DNA of 55,929 bases, taken from positions 1 through 55,929 of the forward strand of contig CABUPJ010000018.1 in NCBI GenBank assembly GCA_902493335.1, written 5' to 3'. The notes below the pieces were generated by a model. The model saw nothing but the letters and a program-made list of their open reading frames with translations, searched no databases and was not told the origin of the DNA. Origin of the DNA: an uncultured Porphyromonadaceae bacterium (GTDB lineage Bacteria > Bacteroidota > Bacteroidia > Bacteroidales > Muribaculaceae). Position numbers and translations under genes: made by a program. Below, piece by piece: positions 1-7,862 of this stretch (position 1 is its first letter; each line of letters starts with the position of its first letter).

Positions 1-431
1 ATTAGACGTCTCTCCGAGACTAATTTGCTGCTTCTATTGCTCGTCCCCGCGCTGAAGCACGGGGTTCTCGCACAATAACGTGCCTCCGGCACGCTTTGCG
101 GCCGGGGTTATGTCACAATCTCGCCTCTGCGGGGCTTCGAGAATGTGGTTGGTTAGATTAGGCTAATTAGTCAAATAGGTTGTTGCGGCAACGGTTGTAG
201 GGCTGCGCGATCGCGCGGCCGCATCAGGCGATACTGGCCAAGGGCTTCAGCCCTTGGAAACCAGCATGTTGTCTGCGAGGGCTTCAGCCCTCGCTCCATG
301 CGCTTTGGCTTCCTTTGTCAATGGGAAGTTCAACTCCGCCGGAGTTGATGGGCGTTTGTGGCGCTCTCCTTCCACGGGCGCAGGCGCCCGCGGAACAAAA
401 TTGCAGGCCTACGGCCTGAGTCTGAGGGGGA
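1..431. repeat. Palindrome-rich intergenic repeat block (left)
   Basis: No convincing gene lies here. The stretch is a string of short perfect palindromes with small loops: about 238-256 and 277-292 (both built on the core GGCTTCAGCC), 331-347 (CAACTCC/GGAGTTG), 375-390 and 404-418. Positions about 109-258 match, in inverted orientation and with scattered differences, positions 55331-55470 at the other end of the window. Shared pieces include TTAGGCTAATTAGTCAAATA and CACAATCTCGCCTCT. A 66-codon plus-strand frame at 254-454 runs through these palindromes and is not considered a gene. The block lies downstream of pdxB and may help end its transcript, but no classical U-tract terminator is obvious. 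Confidence 0.7.
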
Positions 432-1463
432 TTATTCGGCTTTGCTGTCGGTGACTTCGCTGCGGTAGCGGTAGTTGTTGCGCAGCTGCTCGAATGTCGT
501 CGGGTCGGACTTGAGCGCGCGGGTGTCGGTCAGTGGGTTGTAGTTGGCAAGCACGGCACGGGCTGTCACGCCTTTGGGTATGCCGTGAGGTGCCTGGACG
601 AAGGTGTTGATGCGTGGCAGATAGAAAAAGGCTGTCAGGGCGTCGAGGGTCATCTGTGTGGCTCTGACTTTGCCTTCGTGTGAGTAACCGGCGATGTGGG
701 GTGTGGCTATGACGGCTCGCGAGAGCAGTTCGCGGGAGATGTCAGGTTCGCTTTCCCAGCAGTCGATGACGGCGTGGCCTACAAGTCCCGAGTCGACGGC
801 GGCTATGAGCGCCGGAGTATCGATGATCGGACCGCGGGCGGTGTTGATTATTACGGGCTGACGGCGTAGTTTTGCAAAGAAACCGGCGTCGGCTATATGA
901 TAAGTCGCGTCATCGTCCTCACGTGTGAGGGGTGTGTGGAATGTTATTATGTCACACTCGGCGGCGATCTCGTCGAGGGTCGACCAGCCGTCGCCGCCTT
1001 CGGCGCGCTGGCGGGGAGGGTCGCAGATCATGACTTTCATGTCGAGGCTACGGGCCCAGCGTTCGACTATAGAACCGACATGTCCGACGCCGACAATGCC
1101 TATCTTATACTGGCTGACGGGCCTGTTTATCACCTGCATTATTGAGGCGAAGACATACTGCGCCACGGCCGGGGCGTTACAGCCCGGAGCGTTGACGACG
1201 GCGATGCCGTGCTCACGACACCAGTCGAGGTCGATATGGTCGGTGCCTATGGTGGCTGTGGCTATGAATTTTACTTTTGAGCCTTCGAGCAGAGCGGCGT
1301 CGCAGCGGGTGCGTGTCCTGACGACGATGCCGTCGGCTTCGGCGACGGTCTCGGGCGTAAACTCATTGGCGGCGAGATAGCTGACCTTGGCGTACGGCTC
1401 GAGAAGTCCGGCAATAAAAGGAATATTGCGTTCGATTATGATATTTAAATGATAGTTCTCCAT
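432..1463 (-). CDS. pdxB: 4-phosphoerythronate dehydrogenase
   Basis: A 343-residue NAD-dependent 2-hydroxyacid dehydrogenase. It should oxidise 4-phospho-D-erythronate to 2-oxo-3-hydroxy-4-phosphobutanoate, the second step of DXP-dependent pyridoxal phosphate synthesis, in the cytoplasm. The Rossmann dinucleotide motif GIVGVGHVGS lies near residues 123-132. The family signature INTARGPIIDTPAL and the catalytic-region HIAG near the C-terminus are present. The N-terminal substrate-binding segment has the expected RTRTRCD. It is shorter than the E. coli enzyme (about 378 residues), mainly at the C-terminal dimerisation domain. Its start overlaps the end of the upstream membrane-protein gene by 19 nt, so the two are co-translated in the rlmL-purD operon. 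A general D-2-hydroxyacid dehydrogenase is the alternative, but PdxB fits best. Confidence 0.88.
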   Translation of the reverse strand: MENYHLNIIIERNIPFIAGLLEPYAKVSYLAANEFTPETVAEADGIVVRTRTRCDAALLEGSKVKFIATATIGTDHIDLDWCREHGIAVVNAPGCNAPAVAQYVFASIMQVINRPVSQYKIGIVGVGHVGSIVERWARSLDMKVMICDPPRQRAEGGDGWSTLDEIAAECDIITFHTPLTREDDDATYHIADAGFFAKLRRQPVIINTARGPIIDTPALIAAVDSGLVGHAVIDCWESEPDISRELLSRAVIATPHIAGYSHEGKVRATQMTLDALTAFFYLPRINTFVQAPHGIPKGVTARAVLANYNPLTDTRALKSDPTTFEQLRNNYRYRSEVTDSKAE

Positions 1464-2425
1464 AAATATAAAACAAAATATACCGCCAGAATGGTTGTGA
1501 TGGCGATGTATGATTTTTCACTTTTATGCAGAAGGAAGAAGTGGCTCAGCTGATAGGCCGCACAGAAGTTGAGCAGGGTCACATAAGTCGTGATGTTGGT
1601 GTAGTCGACCACCATGGCTACTATCGTCATGGCTGTCATGATTGCGATAAAGCTGCCGAACGAACGAGACTTGGCGTTGTAGGTCATTGATTTGAGCAGT
1701 GTCAGCATATAGGCCGAAAGGGTCAGAAGCACCGTCAGGCCTACTGTCACGGCGAGAGCAATCGCTTCGTTGAAATCTATGGCGTCGAAGATGCTGACGA
1801 CCTTGGGAATATGCAGGTCGGCGGGGCTGACAAGGCCGAAGCCGAGGAGTATCCACCACGGTGTCATGATGCCGAGCAAGGCCGCGCCGATGGTGCGCAG
1901 GTTCATGATTTTCATCTGCGCGCAGCCCAGGAGGAAGAGCGGGATGTAGATGACAAAGGCATACTGCGACGCCGCGGCGGCCGAGAGGAAGAAAAATATC
2001 AGGAAGACGCGGCGGATGCGCCTGTTGTCGCCGTAACAGCTGTAAAGCAGAATCATGCAGGCCATGACGACGGCACACAGCACGGTCGATGTCGTCAGCT
2101 GGGCCAGCAGGTTTGGCGTGGCCAGCTCGAAGAAGGCGAAAAAGACGACATAGAGCATCGTCATGGCTCTCAGCACATTGAATGCGCGGTTGATGTAGAC
2201 CGACATAACGATGATGACGCCGGTGATGACGAGATTGACAATCATCTCGGTCATAGGTGACGAAATCCAGTCGTTGGCCGACGGCAGGGCGAAGCCTTTG
2301 TCGCCGGGTATATAGGTCACGCGTCCTACATGATAGTCAAACCATGTGGCGGCGAGCATGATGAGAATGGCCAGCGCCGCCCCGCCGCGGGAGTGCAGAA
2401 ACCGTGTTATCGCAGCGTTGTTCAC
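1445..2425 (-). CDS. Polytopic membrane protein of unknown function
   Basis: A 326-residue integral membrane protein with about nine or ten hydrophobic segments. Examples are ALAILIMLAATWF near residue 16, LVITGVIIVMSVYI near 66, a cluster at 105-200, and a last one ending in TILAVYFVLYLWRTII at the C-terminus. I see no transporter or enzyme signature. It resembles small Bacteroidales-specific membrane proteins of the DUF6427 type, sometimes linked to cell-surface or gliding functions, but this is only an impression. It lies 10 nt after purD and overlaps pdxB, so it belongs to the same operon. The role is unknown. Confidence 0.75.
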   Translation of the reverse strand: MNNAAITRFLHSRGGAALAILIMLAATWFDYHVGRVTYIPGDKGFALPSANDWISSPMTEMIVNLVITGVIIVMSVYINRAFNVLRAMTMLYVVFFAFFELATPNLLAQLTTSTVLCAVVMACMILLYSCYGDNRRIRRVFLIFFFLSAAAASQYAFVIYIPLFLLGCAQMKIMNLRTIGAALLGIMTPWWILLGFGLVSPADLHIPKVVSIFDAIDFNEAIALAVTVGLTVLLTLSAYMLTLLKSMTYNAKSRSFGSFIAIMTAMTIVAMVVDYTNITTYVTLLNFCAAYQLSHFFLLHKSEKSYIAITTILAVYFVLYLWRTII

Positions 2426-2435
2426 CCCGTCGTGA

Positions 2436-3716
2436 TCAGAGGTTCATGATGTCGCGGCCGATGTCGCGGCGCAGGTATTTGCCGTCGAAGCATACATCAT
2501 CGAGTGCGCGGTAGCTTTTGGCAAGAGCGTCGGCGATGCTGTCGCCGTATGAAGTGGCGGCGATGACGCGTCCGCCCGATGTGACGAGGCGTCCGTCGGC
2601 GTCGCGTGTCGTGCCGGCGTGGAAGAGGATGCTTTCGGCGGGATCGAGGTCGCCGGTAACCGGCAGGCCTTTGGGATATGAGCCGGGATATCCGCCCGAG
2701 ACGGCCATGACGGTGACGGCAGTGCGCGGGTCGTGGTCGGCGGGTGTGTCGCCGAGGTGGCCTTTAGCGGCAGCCTCGAGAAGGTCGACGAGGTCAGAGG
2801 CGAGGCGCGGCATGACGACTTCGGTCTCGGGGTCGCCCATTCTGACGTTATATTCGATGACCATAGGCTCGCCGCCGACATTGATGAGGCCGAGGAAGAT
2901 GAAGCCTCGGTAGACGATGCCTTCGGCCTTGAGGCCCTCGACGGTGGGACGGATGATGCGCTGCTCGACTTTGTCCATAAACTGCTTGTCGGCGAAAGGC
3001 ACGGGGCTGACGGCGCCCATGCCGCCGGTGTTGAGGCCGGTGTCGCCCTCGCCGATGCGTTTGTAGTCTTTGGCGACAGGCAGTATGCGGTATGAGCCGT
3101 TGCCGTCGGTAAGGACGAAGACCGAACACTCGATGCCCGAGAGGAATTCCTCGATGACGACTGTCGCCGACGATGCGCCGAACATGCCCGAGAGCATCTC
3201 TTCGAGCGAGGCCTTGGCCTCGTCGAGGTCGTTGATGATCAGAACGCCTTTGCCGGCGGCGAGACCATCGGCCTTGAGGACGTAGGGGGCATTGAGTGTC
3301 TCGAGGAAAGCCTTGCCTTCGGCGGCCGTGGCGGCCGTGAAGCTGCGGTATCGGGCCGTCGGTATGCCGTGACGCTCCATGAAGCGTTTGGCGAAGTCTT
3401 TGCTGCCCTCGAGGGCGGCTCCCGCTTTCGACGGACCGACGACAAGCACGGGGCTGTCGGCAAAACGGTCGTAGATGCCGGCGACAAGCGGGTCTTCGTT
3501 GCCGACGACAATCATGTCGATGTCATTGTCGGCGACGAAACGCCCGATGGCGTCGAAATCGAGCGGCGACAGCTTGACATTGGTGCCGTAACGGTCTGTG
3601 CCGCCGTTGCCGGGAGCGATGAAAAACTTGCCCGTGCGGGGGCTTTGGCTGATTTTCCAGGCGAGTGCCGACTCGCGTCCTCCCGATCCGAGCAGGAGTA
3701 TGTTGAGCTTGGTCAT
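2436..3716 (-). CDS. purD: Phosphoribosylamine--glycine ligase
   Basis: A 426-residue ATP-grasp enzyme (GARS) that joins glycine to 5-phosphoribosylamine with ATP hydrolysis, step two of de novo purine synthesis. The N-terminal domain begins with MTKLNILLLGSGGRESALAW, the family hallmark. The ATP-grasp core has KADGLAAGKGV near residues 148-158 and NVRMGDPETEVVMPRL near 290, which carries the metal-binding acidic and Asn residues. The length matches bacterial PurD. It sits 16 nt after the rlmL-like gene and 10 nt before the membrane-protein gene, so transcription is probably shared from the promoter at about 5330. Confidence 0.96.
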   Translation of the reverse strand: MTKLNILLLGSGGRESALAWKISQSPRTGKFFIAPGNGGTDRYGTNVKLSPLDFDAIGRFVADNDIDMIVVGNEDPLVAGIYDRFADSPVLVVGPSKAGAALEGSKDFAKRFMERHGIPTARYRSFTAATAAEGKAFLETLNAPYVLKADGLAAGKGVLIINDLDEAKASLEEMLSGMFGASSATVVIEEFLSGIECSVFVLTDGNGSYRILPVAKDYKRIGEGDTGLNTGGMGAVSPVPFADKQFMDKVEQRIIRPTVEGLKAEGIVYRGFIFLGLINVGGEPMVIEYNVRMGDPETEVVMPRLASDLVDLLEAAAKGHLGDTPADHDPRTAVTVMAVSGGYPGSYPKGLPVTGDLDPAESILFHAGTTRDADGRLVTSGGRVIAATSYGDSIADALAKSYRALDDVCFDGKYLRRDIGRDIMNL

Positions 3717-3732
3717 ATGAGATTATATGATG

Positions 3733-5310
3733 TTATTCTGTGGTGTTGCTGTCATCGTCGGTCTGACGTTTTTTCCATCCGCGGGAGCGCATTACAGGAC
3801 CCGATACGGGGGGCAGTTTGGGGGTGCGTCCGCTGATTGATTTGAGTGCGTGGGGATTGCGGCGTTTTGCAAACGGATTCTCGCTATCGGCTGCGTCAGA
3901 GTGGCCGACGGCAGGATTGAAGCGTCTGCTGAAGCTGCGTTCGTCGGAGTCAGCGGGCTTGCGGCGGTCGCCCCGGCTGAAACGGTCGCTGCGGCTCCGG
4001 TCTTTGCTGTCGAACCGGCGGTCGCCTCGCCGGTCATCCCTGTGGCTGTCGCGGCGCTCAGAATGTCGGCGGCGGTCACCGTCACGGTCTTCGCGGCGGG
4101 GGCGGCGTTCGTCAGCCGCGGCATCGCCTTTGAGTTTGCCGCCTCCGGCGACAAACGACTTGCGGTCGCCCTCGAAGATGACATACTCGCGCAGCTCGCA
4201 CTCGAGCGAGCCGTTGAGCATTTCGGTCTTGCTCGACGGAGCGAGGCCTATGCGGCGGAAGTATTCGTCGCGGTAGCCGATTATCCAGGCGTGGTAGCCT
4301 GTGAAGACGTGTTTGAGCTTGCTGCCGATGAGCTCGTAGAGCGCATCCATGTCAGGGGCGCTGATGCGCTCGCCGTAGGGCGGATTGGTGACGAGCACGC
4401 CTGCGGGCTGCGGGGCCTCGGTCCACGCCGAGAGCGGTCTGACACTGACGTCGACATATCTGGCGACGCCGGCTCCCTTGAGGTTGCGCAGGGCGATGTC
4501 GACGGCCTTGGGCGAGATGTCGCAGCCGACAATGGGCACGGTGATGTCACGCTCGGCCGAATCGTCGTTGTATATGCTGTCGAAGAGCTCGCTGTCGAAG
4601 TCGCGCCAGCGCTCGAAAGCGAATCCGCGGCGGTAGACGCCCGGATTGATGTTGGCGGCAATCATCGCGGCCTCGCAGAGGAATGTGCCCGAGCCGCACA
4701 TCGGGTCGACGAAAGGCACGTCGCCGCGCCAGCCGCTCTTGAGGATAATGCCTGCGGCAAGCACCTCGTTGATGGGCGCCTCGGTCTGGGCCACACGATA
4801 GCCGCGCTTGTGGAGCGACTCGCCCGATGAATCGAGCGACAGGGTGACATCGCAGCCCGAGATATGGACGTTGATGAGCACGTCGGCGTCCTGAAGGCGC
4901 ACGCCGGGACGCTTGTCTTCGCCATAGCGGTCTTTAAACCAGTCGACGATGGCATCTTTGACGCGATAGGTGACATAACGCGAGTGTTTGAACTCGTCGC
5001 TGAACGCCACGGTGTCGATAGCGAAAGTCTTGTCGATGGTCAGCAGCGAGGCCCAGTCATATTCCTTGGCCTGCTCATAAAGCTCATCGGGGTCTTTGGC
5101 GGTGAATTTATAGAAGGGCCTGAGAATCCTCAGAGCCGTGCGGCAACACAGATTTGCCTTATAGAGCATCGCCAGGTCTCCTGAAAACGAGACCATTCGC
5201 TTTCCGGGCTCGATATTTTCGGCGCCGAGGCCGCGCAACTCTTCGGCCAGAACATCCTCGAGGCCCTGAAAAGTCTTGGCGACCATTTCAAATCTATCGC
5301 TGGTAATCAT
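3733..5310 (-). CDS. THUMP-domain class I RNA methyltransferase with charged tail (RlmL/YpsC type)
   Basis: A 525-residue SAM-dependent guanine-N2 methyltransferase, probably acting on 23S rRNA (YpsC or RlmL N-terminal half family). An N-terminal ferredoxin-like/THUMP region covers about residues 1-160. The Rossmann methyltransferase domain (about 165-390) carries DPMCGSGTFLCEAA (SAM binding) and the catalytic VTNPPYGERI. From about residue 395 the protein becomes a disordered tail rich in Arg, Asp and Ser, ending RGWKKRQ. Such tails usually bind RNA and are absent from the compact Firmicutes homologues. It is the first gene of the rlmL-purD-membrane protein-pdxB operon. Several long ORFs on the opposite strand are GC-rich shadows. 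Confidence 0.87.
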   Translation of the reverse strand: MITSDRFEMVAKTFQGLEDVLAEELRGLGAENIEPGKRMVSFSGDLAMLYKANLCCRTALRILRPFYKFTAKDPDELYEQAKEYDWASLLTIDKTFAIDTVAFSDEFKHSRYVTYRVKDAIVDWFKDRYGEDKRPGVRLQDADVLINVHISGCDVTLSLDSSGESLHKRGYRVAQTEAPINEVLAAGIILKSGWRGDVPFVDPMCGSGTFLCEAAMIAANINPGVYRRGFAFERWRDFDSELFDSIYNDDSAERDITVPIVGCDISPKAVDIALRNLKGAGVARYVDVSVRPLSAWTEAPQPAGVLVTNPPYGERISAPDMDALYELIGSKLKHVFTGYHAWIIGYRDEYFRRIGLAPSSKTEMLNGSLECELREYVIFEGDRKSFVAGGGKLKGDAAADERRPRREDRDGDRRRHSERRDSHRDDRRGDRRFDSKDRSRSDRFSRGDRRKPADSDERSFSRRFNPAVGHSDAADSENPFAKRRNPHALKSISGRTPKLPPVSGPVMRSRGWKKRQTDDDSNTTE

Positions 5311-5329
5311 AATTTCAATTTTGTTTCTG

Positions 5330-5337
5330 CAAAATTA
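5330..5337 (-). promoter_or_regulatory. Promoter -7 box of the rlmL-purD operon
   Basis: Read on the minus strand, the sequence is TAATTTTG, a perfect match to the Bacteroidetes TAnnTTTG element. It lies 20 nt before the ATG at 5310. A TTTG is present further upstream, at about 25 bp spacing, which is slightly long. Confidence 0.6.
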
Positions 5338-5392
5338 CACAGAATTTCACTCACTCGCGCCACAAAATCGCGATAAACTGATGTCATGGTGC

Positions 5393-5441
5393 AAAAAAAG
5401 CGAAGTCCGCCGATACGATATAATCGAATCGCGGACTCCGC
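5393..5441 (-). terminator. Rho-independent terminator of the FKBP gene
   Basis: On the minus strand an 11-bp stem (5441-5431 pairing with 5410-5400, one G.U pair) is followed by seven T residues (5399-5393). It lies 31 nt past the FKBP stop codon. Confidence 0.85.
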
Positions 5442-5471
5442 CGTATTCTGTCAGGAGCCGGAGACGGCCGG

Positions 5472-6065
5472 TCAATGGCAGCCGCAACCGCAGCCGCTGT
5501 CATCGCAGCCGCAGTTGTCGTCACAGCCGCAATCGTCGCCGCAGCCTTCGCCACAACCGCCGTGACAGCCGCAGCCGTGAGCAGGATGAAGCTCTTCGGG
5601 AGTGGCGTCGCGCACGGCGATGACTTTGCCTTTGAGGCGCACGTCGTGGTCGACGAGGGGGTGATTGAAGTCCATCTTGACATGGGTCGGAGTGATTTCG
5701 GTCACAAGACCCTCGATGCGGTAGCCGTCGGCGGTGAGCATAGGCAGGCGTTCGCCGACCTTGATGTGCTCGTTGTCAAACTTGCCGTCGACCTCGAAGA
5801 CCTCGCGCTCGACCTCGACGACATGCTCGGGGTTGTGACGGCCGAAAGCCTCGTCGGCCTTGGCGACGACGTCATAGGTGTCGCCGGGAGTCAGGCCCTC
5901 GAGAGCGACCTCGAGCGGACGGATGACGCCCTGTGTCACGCCATAGATGATTGCCTCGGGCTCTTCGTCCGTGGTCTGATGAATCAAAGTCTCTTTACCG
6001 TCGGCATCAATGGCATAAAGGTCGTAGCCGAGCTCGACATATTTTCCGGGTTCTATCTTTTCCAT
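5472..6065 (-). CDS. FKBP-type peptidyl-prolyl isomerase, SlyD-like, with Cys-rich metal-binding tail
   Basis: A 197-residue cytoplasmic proline isomerase/chaperone of the SlyD class. The split FKBP domain is recognisable: GKYVELGYDLYAIDADGKE at the start, then GVIRPLEVALEGLTPGD, an inserted-flap (IF) region at about residues 70-120, and VKMDFNHPLVDHDVRLKGK returning to the FKBP fold. After EELHPAH the last 35 or so residues are Gly/Cys/Asp-rich, with 11 Cys and several His. This resembles the nickel/zinc-binding tail of SlyD but is dominated by Cys rather than His. There is no signal peptide. The gene is monocistronic, with its own promoter (-7 box at 6090-6097) and terminator. Confidence 0.9.
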   Translation of the reverse strand: MEKIEPGKYVELGYDLYAIDADGKETLIHQTTDEEPEAIIYGVTQGVIRPLEVALEGLTPGDTYDVVAKADEAFGRHNPEHVVEVEREVFEVDGKFDNEHIKVGERLPMLTADGYRIEGLVTEITPTHVKMDFNHPLVDHDVRLKGKVIAVRDATPEELHPAHGCGCHGGCGEGCGDDCGCDDNCGCDDSGCGCGCH

Positions 6066-6089
6066 AATCTGAATTTGGGTTTTGATTCG

Positions 6090-6097
6090 TAAAATTA
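6090..6097 (-). promoter_or_regulatory. Promoter -7 box of the FKBP gene
   Basis: The minus strand reads TAATTTTA, one mismatch to TAnnTTTG. It is preceded at 18 bp by TTG and lies 25 nt before the FKBP ATG. Confidence 0.5.
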
Positions 6098-6161
6098 ACA
6101 GTTTTCTGTGATAAACAACAAATACTATGCCAAAAGTTTTCGCACTAACAAATAAAAACCA

Positions 6162-6169
6162 TATCTTTA
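6162..6169 (+). promoter_or_regulatory. Promoter -7 box of the LOG/PduO operon
   Basis: TATCTTTA (one mismatch to TAnnTTTG) lies 17 nt before the ATG at 6187. The predicted transcript would have a very short leader, which favours 6187 or 6193 as start. Confidence 0.45.
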
Positions 6170-6186
6170 CGGAGCATTAACCCACC

Positions 6187-6792
6187 ATGACCATGAGCAA
6201 ACCAAGACTCAAGCACAACATCAGCGACACGACGATGAGAGTTGTCGTTTACTGCAGCGCGGCCGAAGCCCTGCCCGACCACTGGCGCGAAGGAGCCGCC
6301 GCCATAGGCCGCTGGATAGGCGAGCGCGGCGCCACCCTCGTCTACGGCGGCGTCAACGCCGGCCTGATGACCGAGACAGCCGCTGCGGCCCGCGCCGCCG
6401 GCGCACGCATCGTCGGCGTCGTTCCCGTCAGACGCAGCAATATGGCCTCGTCGCTCAACGACATACAGATATCTGTCGCCGACCTTAACGAACGCAAGGC
6501 CACGATGGAGCTTCTCGGCGATGTCTTTGTCGTCCTCCCCGGCGGCTACGGCACCCTCGACGAGTTCGCGTCGACATTCGCCTACATCAACTTCACAAAA
6601 CAAATCGGCAAACATATCGTTATATATAATCCCGACGGGATCTTCGATCCGCTGATGACCCAGCTCGACCTCATGGCCGAAGCCGGCCTGATGAAACCGG
6701 CGAGCAGCGATGTCATCATCGCGACCGCCACTCCCGCCCAGACAATAGCGCAACTCGACAGACTTCTATATATCCACAACAACCATGACTAA
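6187..6792 (+). CDS. LOG family protein (TIGR00730; nucleotide 5'-monophosphate phosphoribohydrolase-like)
   Basis: A 201-residue Rossmann-fold protein. The signature PGGYGTLDEF at residues 118-127 is the diagnostic PGGxGTxxE motif of the lysine-decarboxylase-like/LOG family. The N-terminal VVVYCSA and the later GATLVYGGVNAGLM are also typical. LOG proteins hydrolyse the N-glycosidic bond of nucleoside 5'-monophosphates (cytokinin riboside monophosphate in plants); the natural bacterial substrate is often unknown. Starts at 6187, 6193 and 6235 are all in frame. The last would begin directly at the conserved core. The gene overlaps the next one by 8 nt, implying translational coupling. Confidence 0.88.
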   Translation: MTMSKPRLKHNISDTTMRVVVYCSAAEALPDHWREGAAAIGRWIGERGATLVYGGVNAGLMTETAAAARAAGARIVGVVPVRRSNMASSLNDIQISVADLNERKATMELLGDVFVVLPGGYGTLDEFASTFAYINFTKQIGKHIVIYNPDGIFDPLMTQLDLMAEAGLMKPASSDVIIATATPAQTIAQLDRLLYIHNNHD

Positions 6793-7342
6793 AAGCAACG
6801 TCTATACCCGCGGCGGCGACCGCGGCACAACATCGCTCGTCGGCGGCACACGCGTCTCCAAAGCCGACCCGCGCCTCGACGCCTACGGCACCGTCGACGA
6901 ACTCAATTCGTGGCTCGGGCTACTCCTCTGCTCCGACACCGTGGCGGCTCTCGCGGGCAAAACACTCTACTCGGTTCAGAACCGCCTGTTTGACATCGGC
7001 TCGATGCTCGCCACCGAAGCCGACAGCTCATGGCAGCCCGCACCGTTGCCCGACAGCGCTGTCGACGAGATAGAGCGCGAAATCGACCGCCTCGACGCGA
7101 CCCTGCCGCGCCACAACCGCTTCATCCTCCCCGGAGGCTCGCCCGACGCCGCCCGCGCCCACATAGCCCGCTGCGTTGCCCGCCGGGCCGAGCGCCTCAT
7201 CGTCGCCCTCGCCTCGACCGTTGATGTCCAGCCCAATATCATCCGCTTTGTCAACCGTCTGAGCGACTATCTCTTCGTCCTTGCCAGAGCAATCAACATA
7301 AAAAACGGCGCCGACGAAATATTTTGGGAGAAAAATTGTTAG
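6785..7342 (+). CDS. PduO-type cob(I)yrinic acid a,c-diamide adenosyltransferase
   Basis: A 185-residue ATP:cob(I)alamin adenosyltransferase that makes coenzyme B12 from the reduced corrinoid. The N-terminal ATP-binding signature is RGGDRGTTSLVGG, and DAYGTVDELNSWLG follows. The C-terminal half has FILPGGSPDAARAH and CVARRAER, all standard for the trimeric PduO/MMAB helix bundle. No other B12 genes lie nearby, so it probably serves salvage of corrinoids for a B12-dependent enzyme elsewhere. It overlaps the LOG gene by 8 nt and is separated by about 85 bp and a fresh promoter from the DUF2795 gene. Confidence 0.95.
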   Translation: MTKSNVYTRGGDRGTTSLVGGTRVSKADPRLDAYGTVDELNSWLGLLLCSDTVAALAGKTLYSVQNRLFDIGSMLATEADSSWQPAPLPDSAVDEIEREIDRLDATLPRHNRFILPGGSPDAARAHIARCVARRAERLIVALASTVDVQPNIIRFVNRLSDYLFVLARAINIKNGADEIFWEKNC

Positions 7343-7367
7343 TGTATAAAGAAAATAACTACCTTTG
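7336..7367 (+). promoter_or_regulatory. Promoter of the DUF2795 gene
   Basis: TTG at 7336-7338 is followed after 21 bp by TACCTTTG at 7360-7367, a perfect Bacteroidetes -7 element. The predicted transcript has a leader of about 55 nt before the ATG at 7428. The -33 element overlaps the stop codon of the preceding gene. Confidence 0.7.
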
Positions 7368-7427
7368 CACACTTTTCAAACAAGCATCCCCGCAAGAGGA
7401 TAATAGTAAACTCTAAATCTTACAACT

Positions 7428-7649
7428 ATGTATTGGACTCTCGAACTCGCATCAAAACTCGAAGACGCACCCTGGCCCGCAACCAAGGACGAACTCATAG
7501 ACTACGCAATGCGCAGCGGCGCACCCCTTGAAGTCATCGAAAACCTCCAGGAAATCGAAGACGAAGGCGATACCTACGAATCAATCGAAGACATCTGGCC
7601 CGACTACCCCTCGAAAGAAGACTTTCTGTTCAACGAGGACGAGTATTGA
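7428..7649 (+). CDS. DUF2795 domain-containing protein
   Basis: A 73-residue acidic protein of the DUF2795 family, a small uncharacterised family common in Bacteroidetes as a monocistronic gene. The sequence has the expected pattern WPATKDELIDYAMRSG, then a Leu-rich helix (VIENLQEIEDE), and ends FLFNEDEY. There is no signal peptide or membrane segment. It has its own promoter and a strong terminator. The 3' end matters for the region's history: codons for FNEDEY-stop and the downstream terminator reappear at 14694-14850, and the tail codons alone at 11708-11734. Confidence 0.9.
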   Translation: MYWTLELASKLEDAPWPATKDELIDYAMRSGAPLEVIENLQEIEDEGDTYESIEDIWPDYPSKEDFLFNEDEY

Positions 7650-7690
7650 TATAAAATCCGTCCGATTTTAAGATAAGACGATTTAATAAT

Positions 7691-7735
7691 AAAGCGATTG
7701 GCAAGCATGTTTTACTGCCCGCCAATCGCTTTTTT
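7691..7735 (+). terminator. Rho-independent terminator after the DUF2795 gene
   Basis: A perfect 12-bp stem (7691-7702 with 7721-7732), an 18-nt loop and a T run to 7735. A diverged copy of this terminator occurs at 14770-14814. Confidence 0.9.
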
Positions 7736-7816
7736 GTATGCTTTTGTGTATAATAATGCCAGCGGTAGCCGCTAAATTTATTTAGACTTGGCAGATATAA
7801 TCTCAATATAAATAAT

Positions 7817-7824
7817 TATATTTG
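7817..7824 (+). promoter_or_regulatory. Promoter -7 box of the Fic gene
   Basis: TATATTTG is a perfect TAnnTTTG match 39 nt before the ATG at 7863. The nearest TTG (7788-7790) has a long 26-bp spacing. Confidence 0.5.
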
Positions 7825-7862
7825 TAAATAGAGAAATTAATCAGTTCATTATAATATAGTTC

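Noticed and set aside
254..454. 66-codon plus-strand frame at the window start
   Set aside because: It reads through palindromic repeats and ends inside pdxB antisense.
3850..4830. 326-codon plus-strand frame opposite the methyltransferase gene
   Set aside because: It is an antisense shadow rich in Ala/Val/Glu from GC-rich codons; the minus-strand protein has clear motifs.
5475..6092. 205-codon plus-strand frame opposite the FKBP gene
   Set aside because: Ala/Val-rich shadow; promoter, terminator and domain all support the minus-strand gene.
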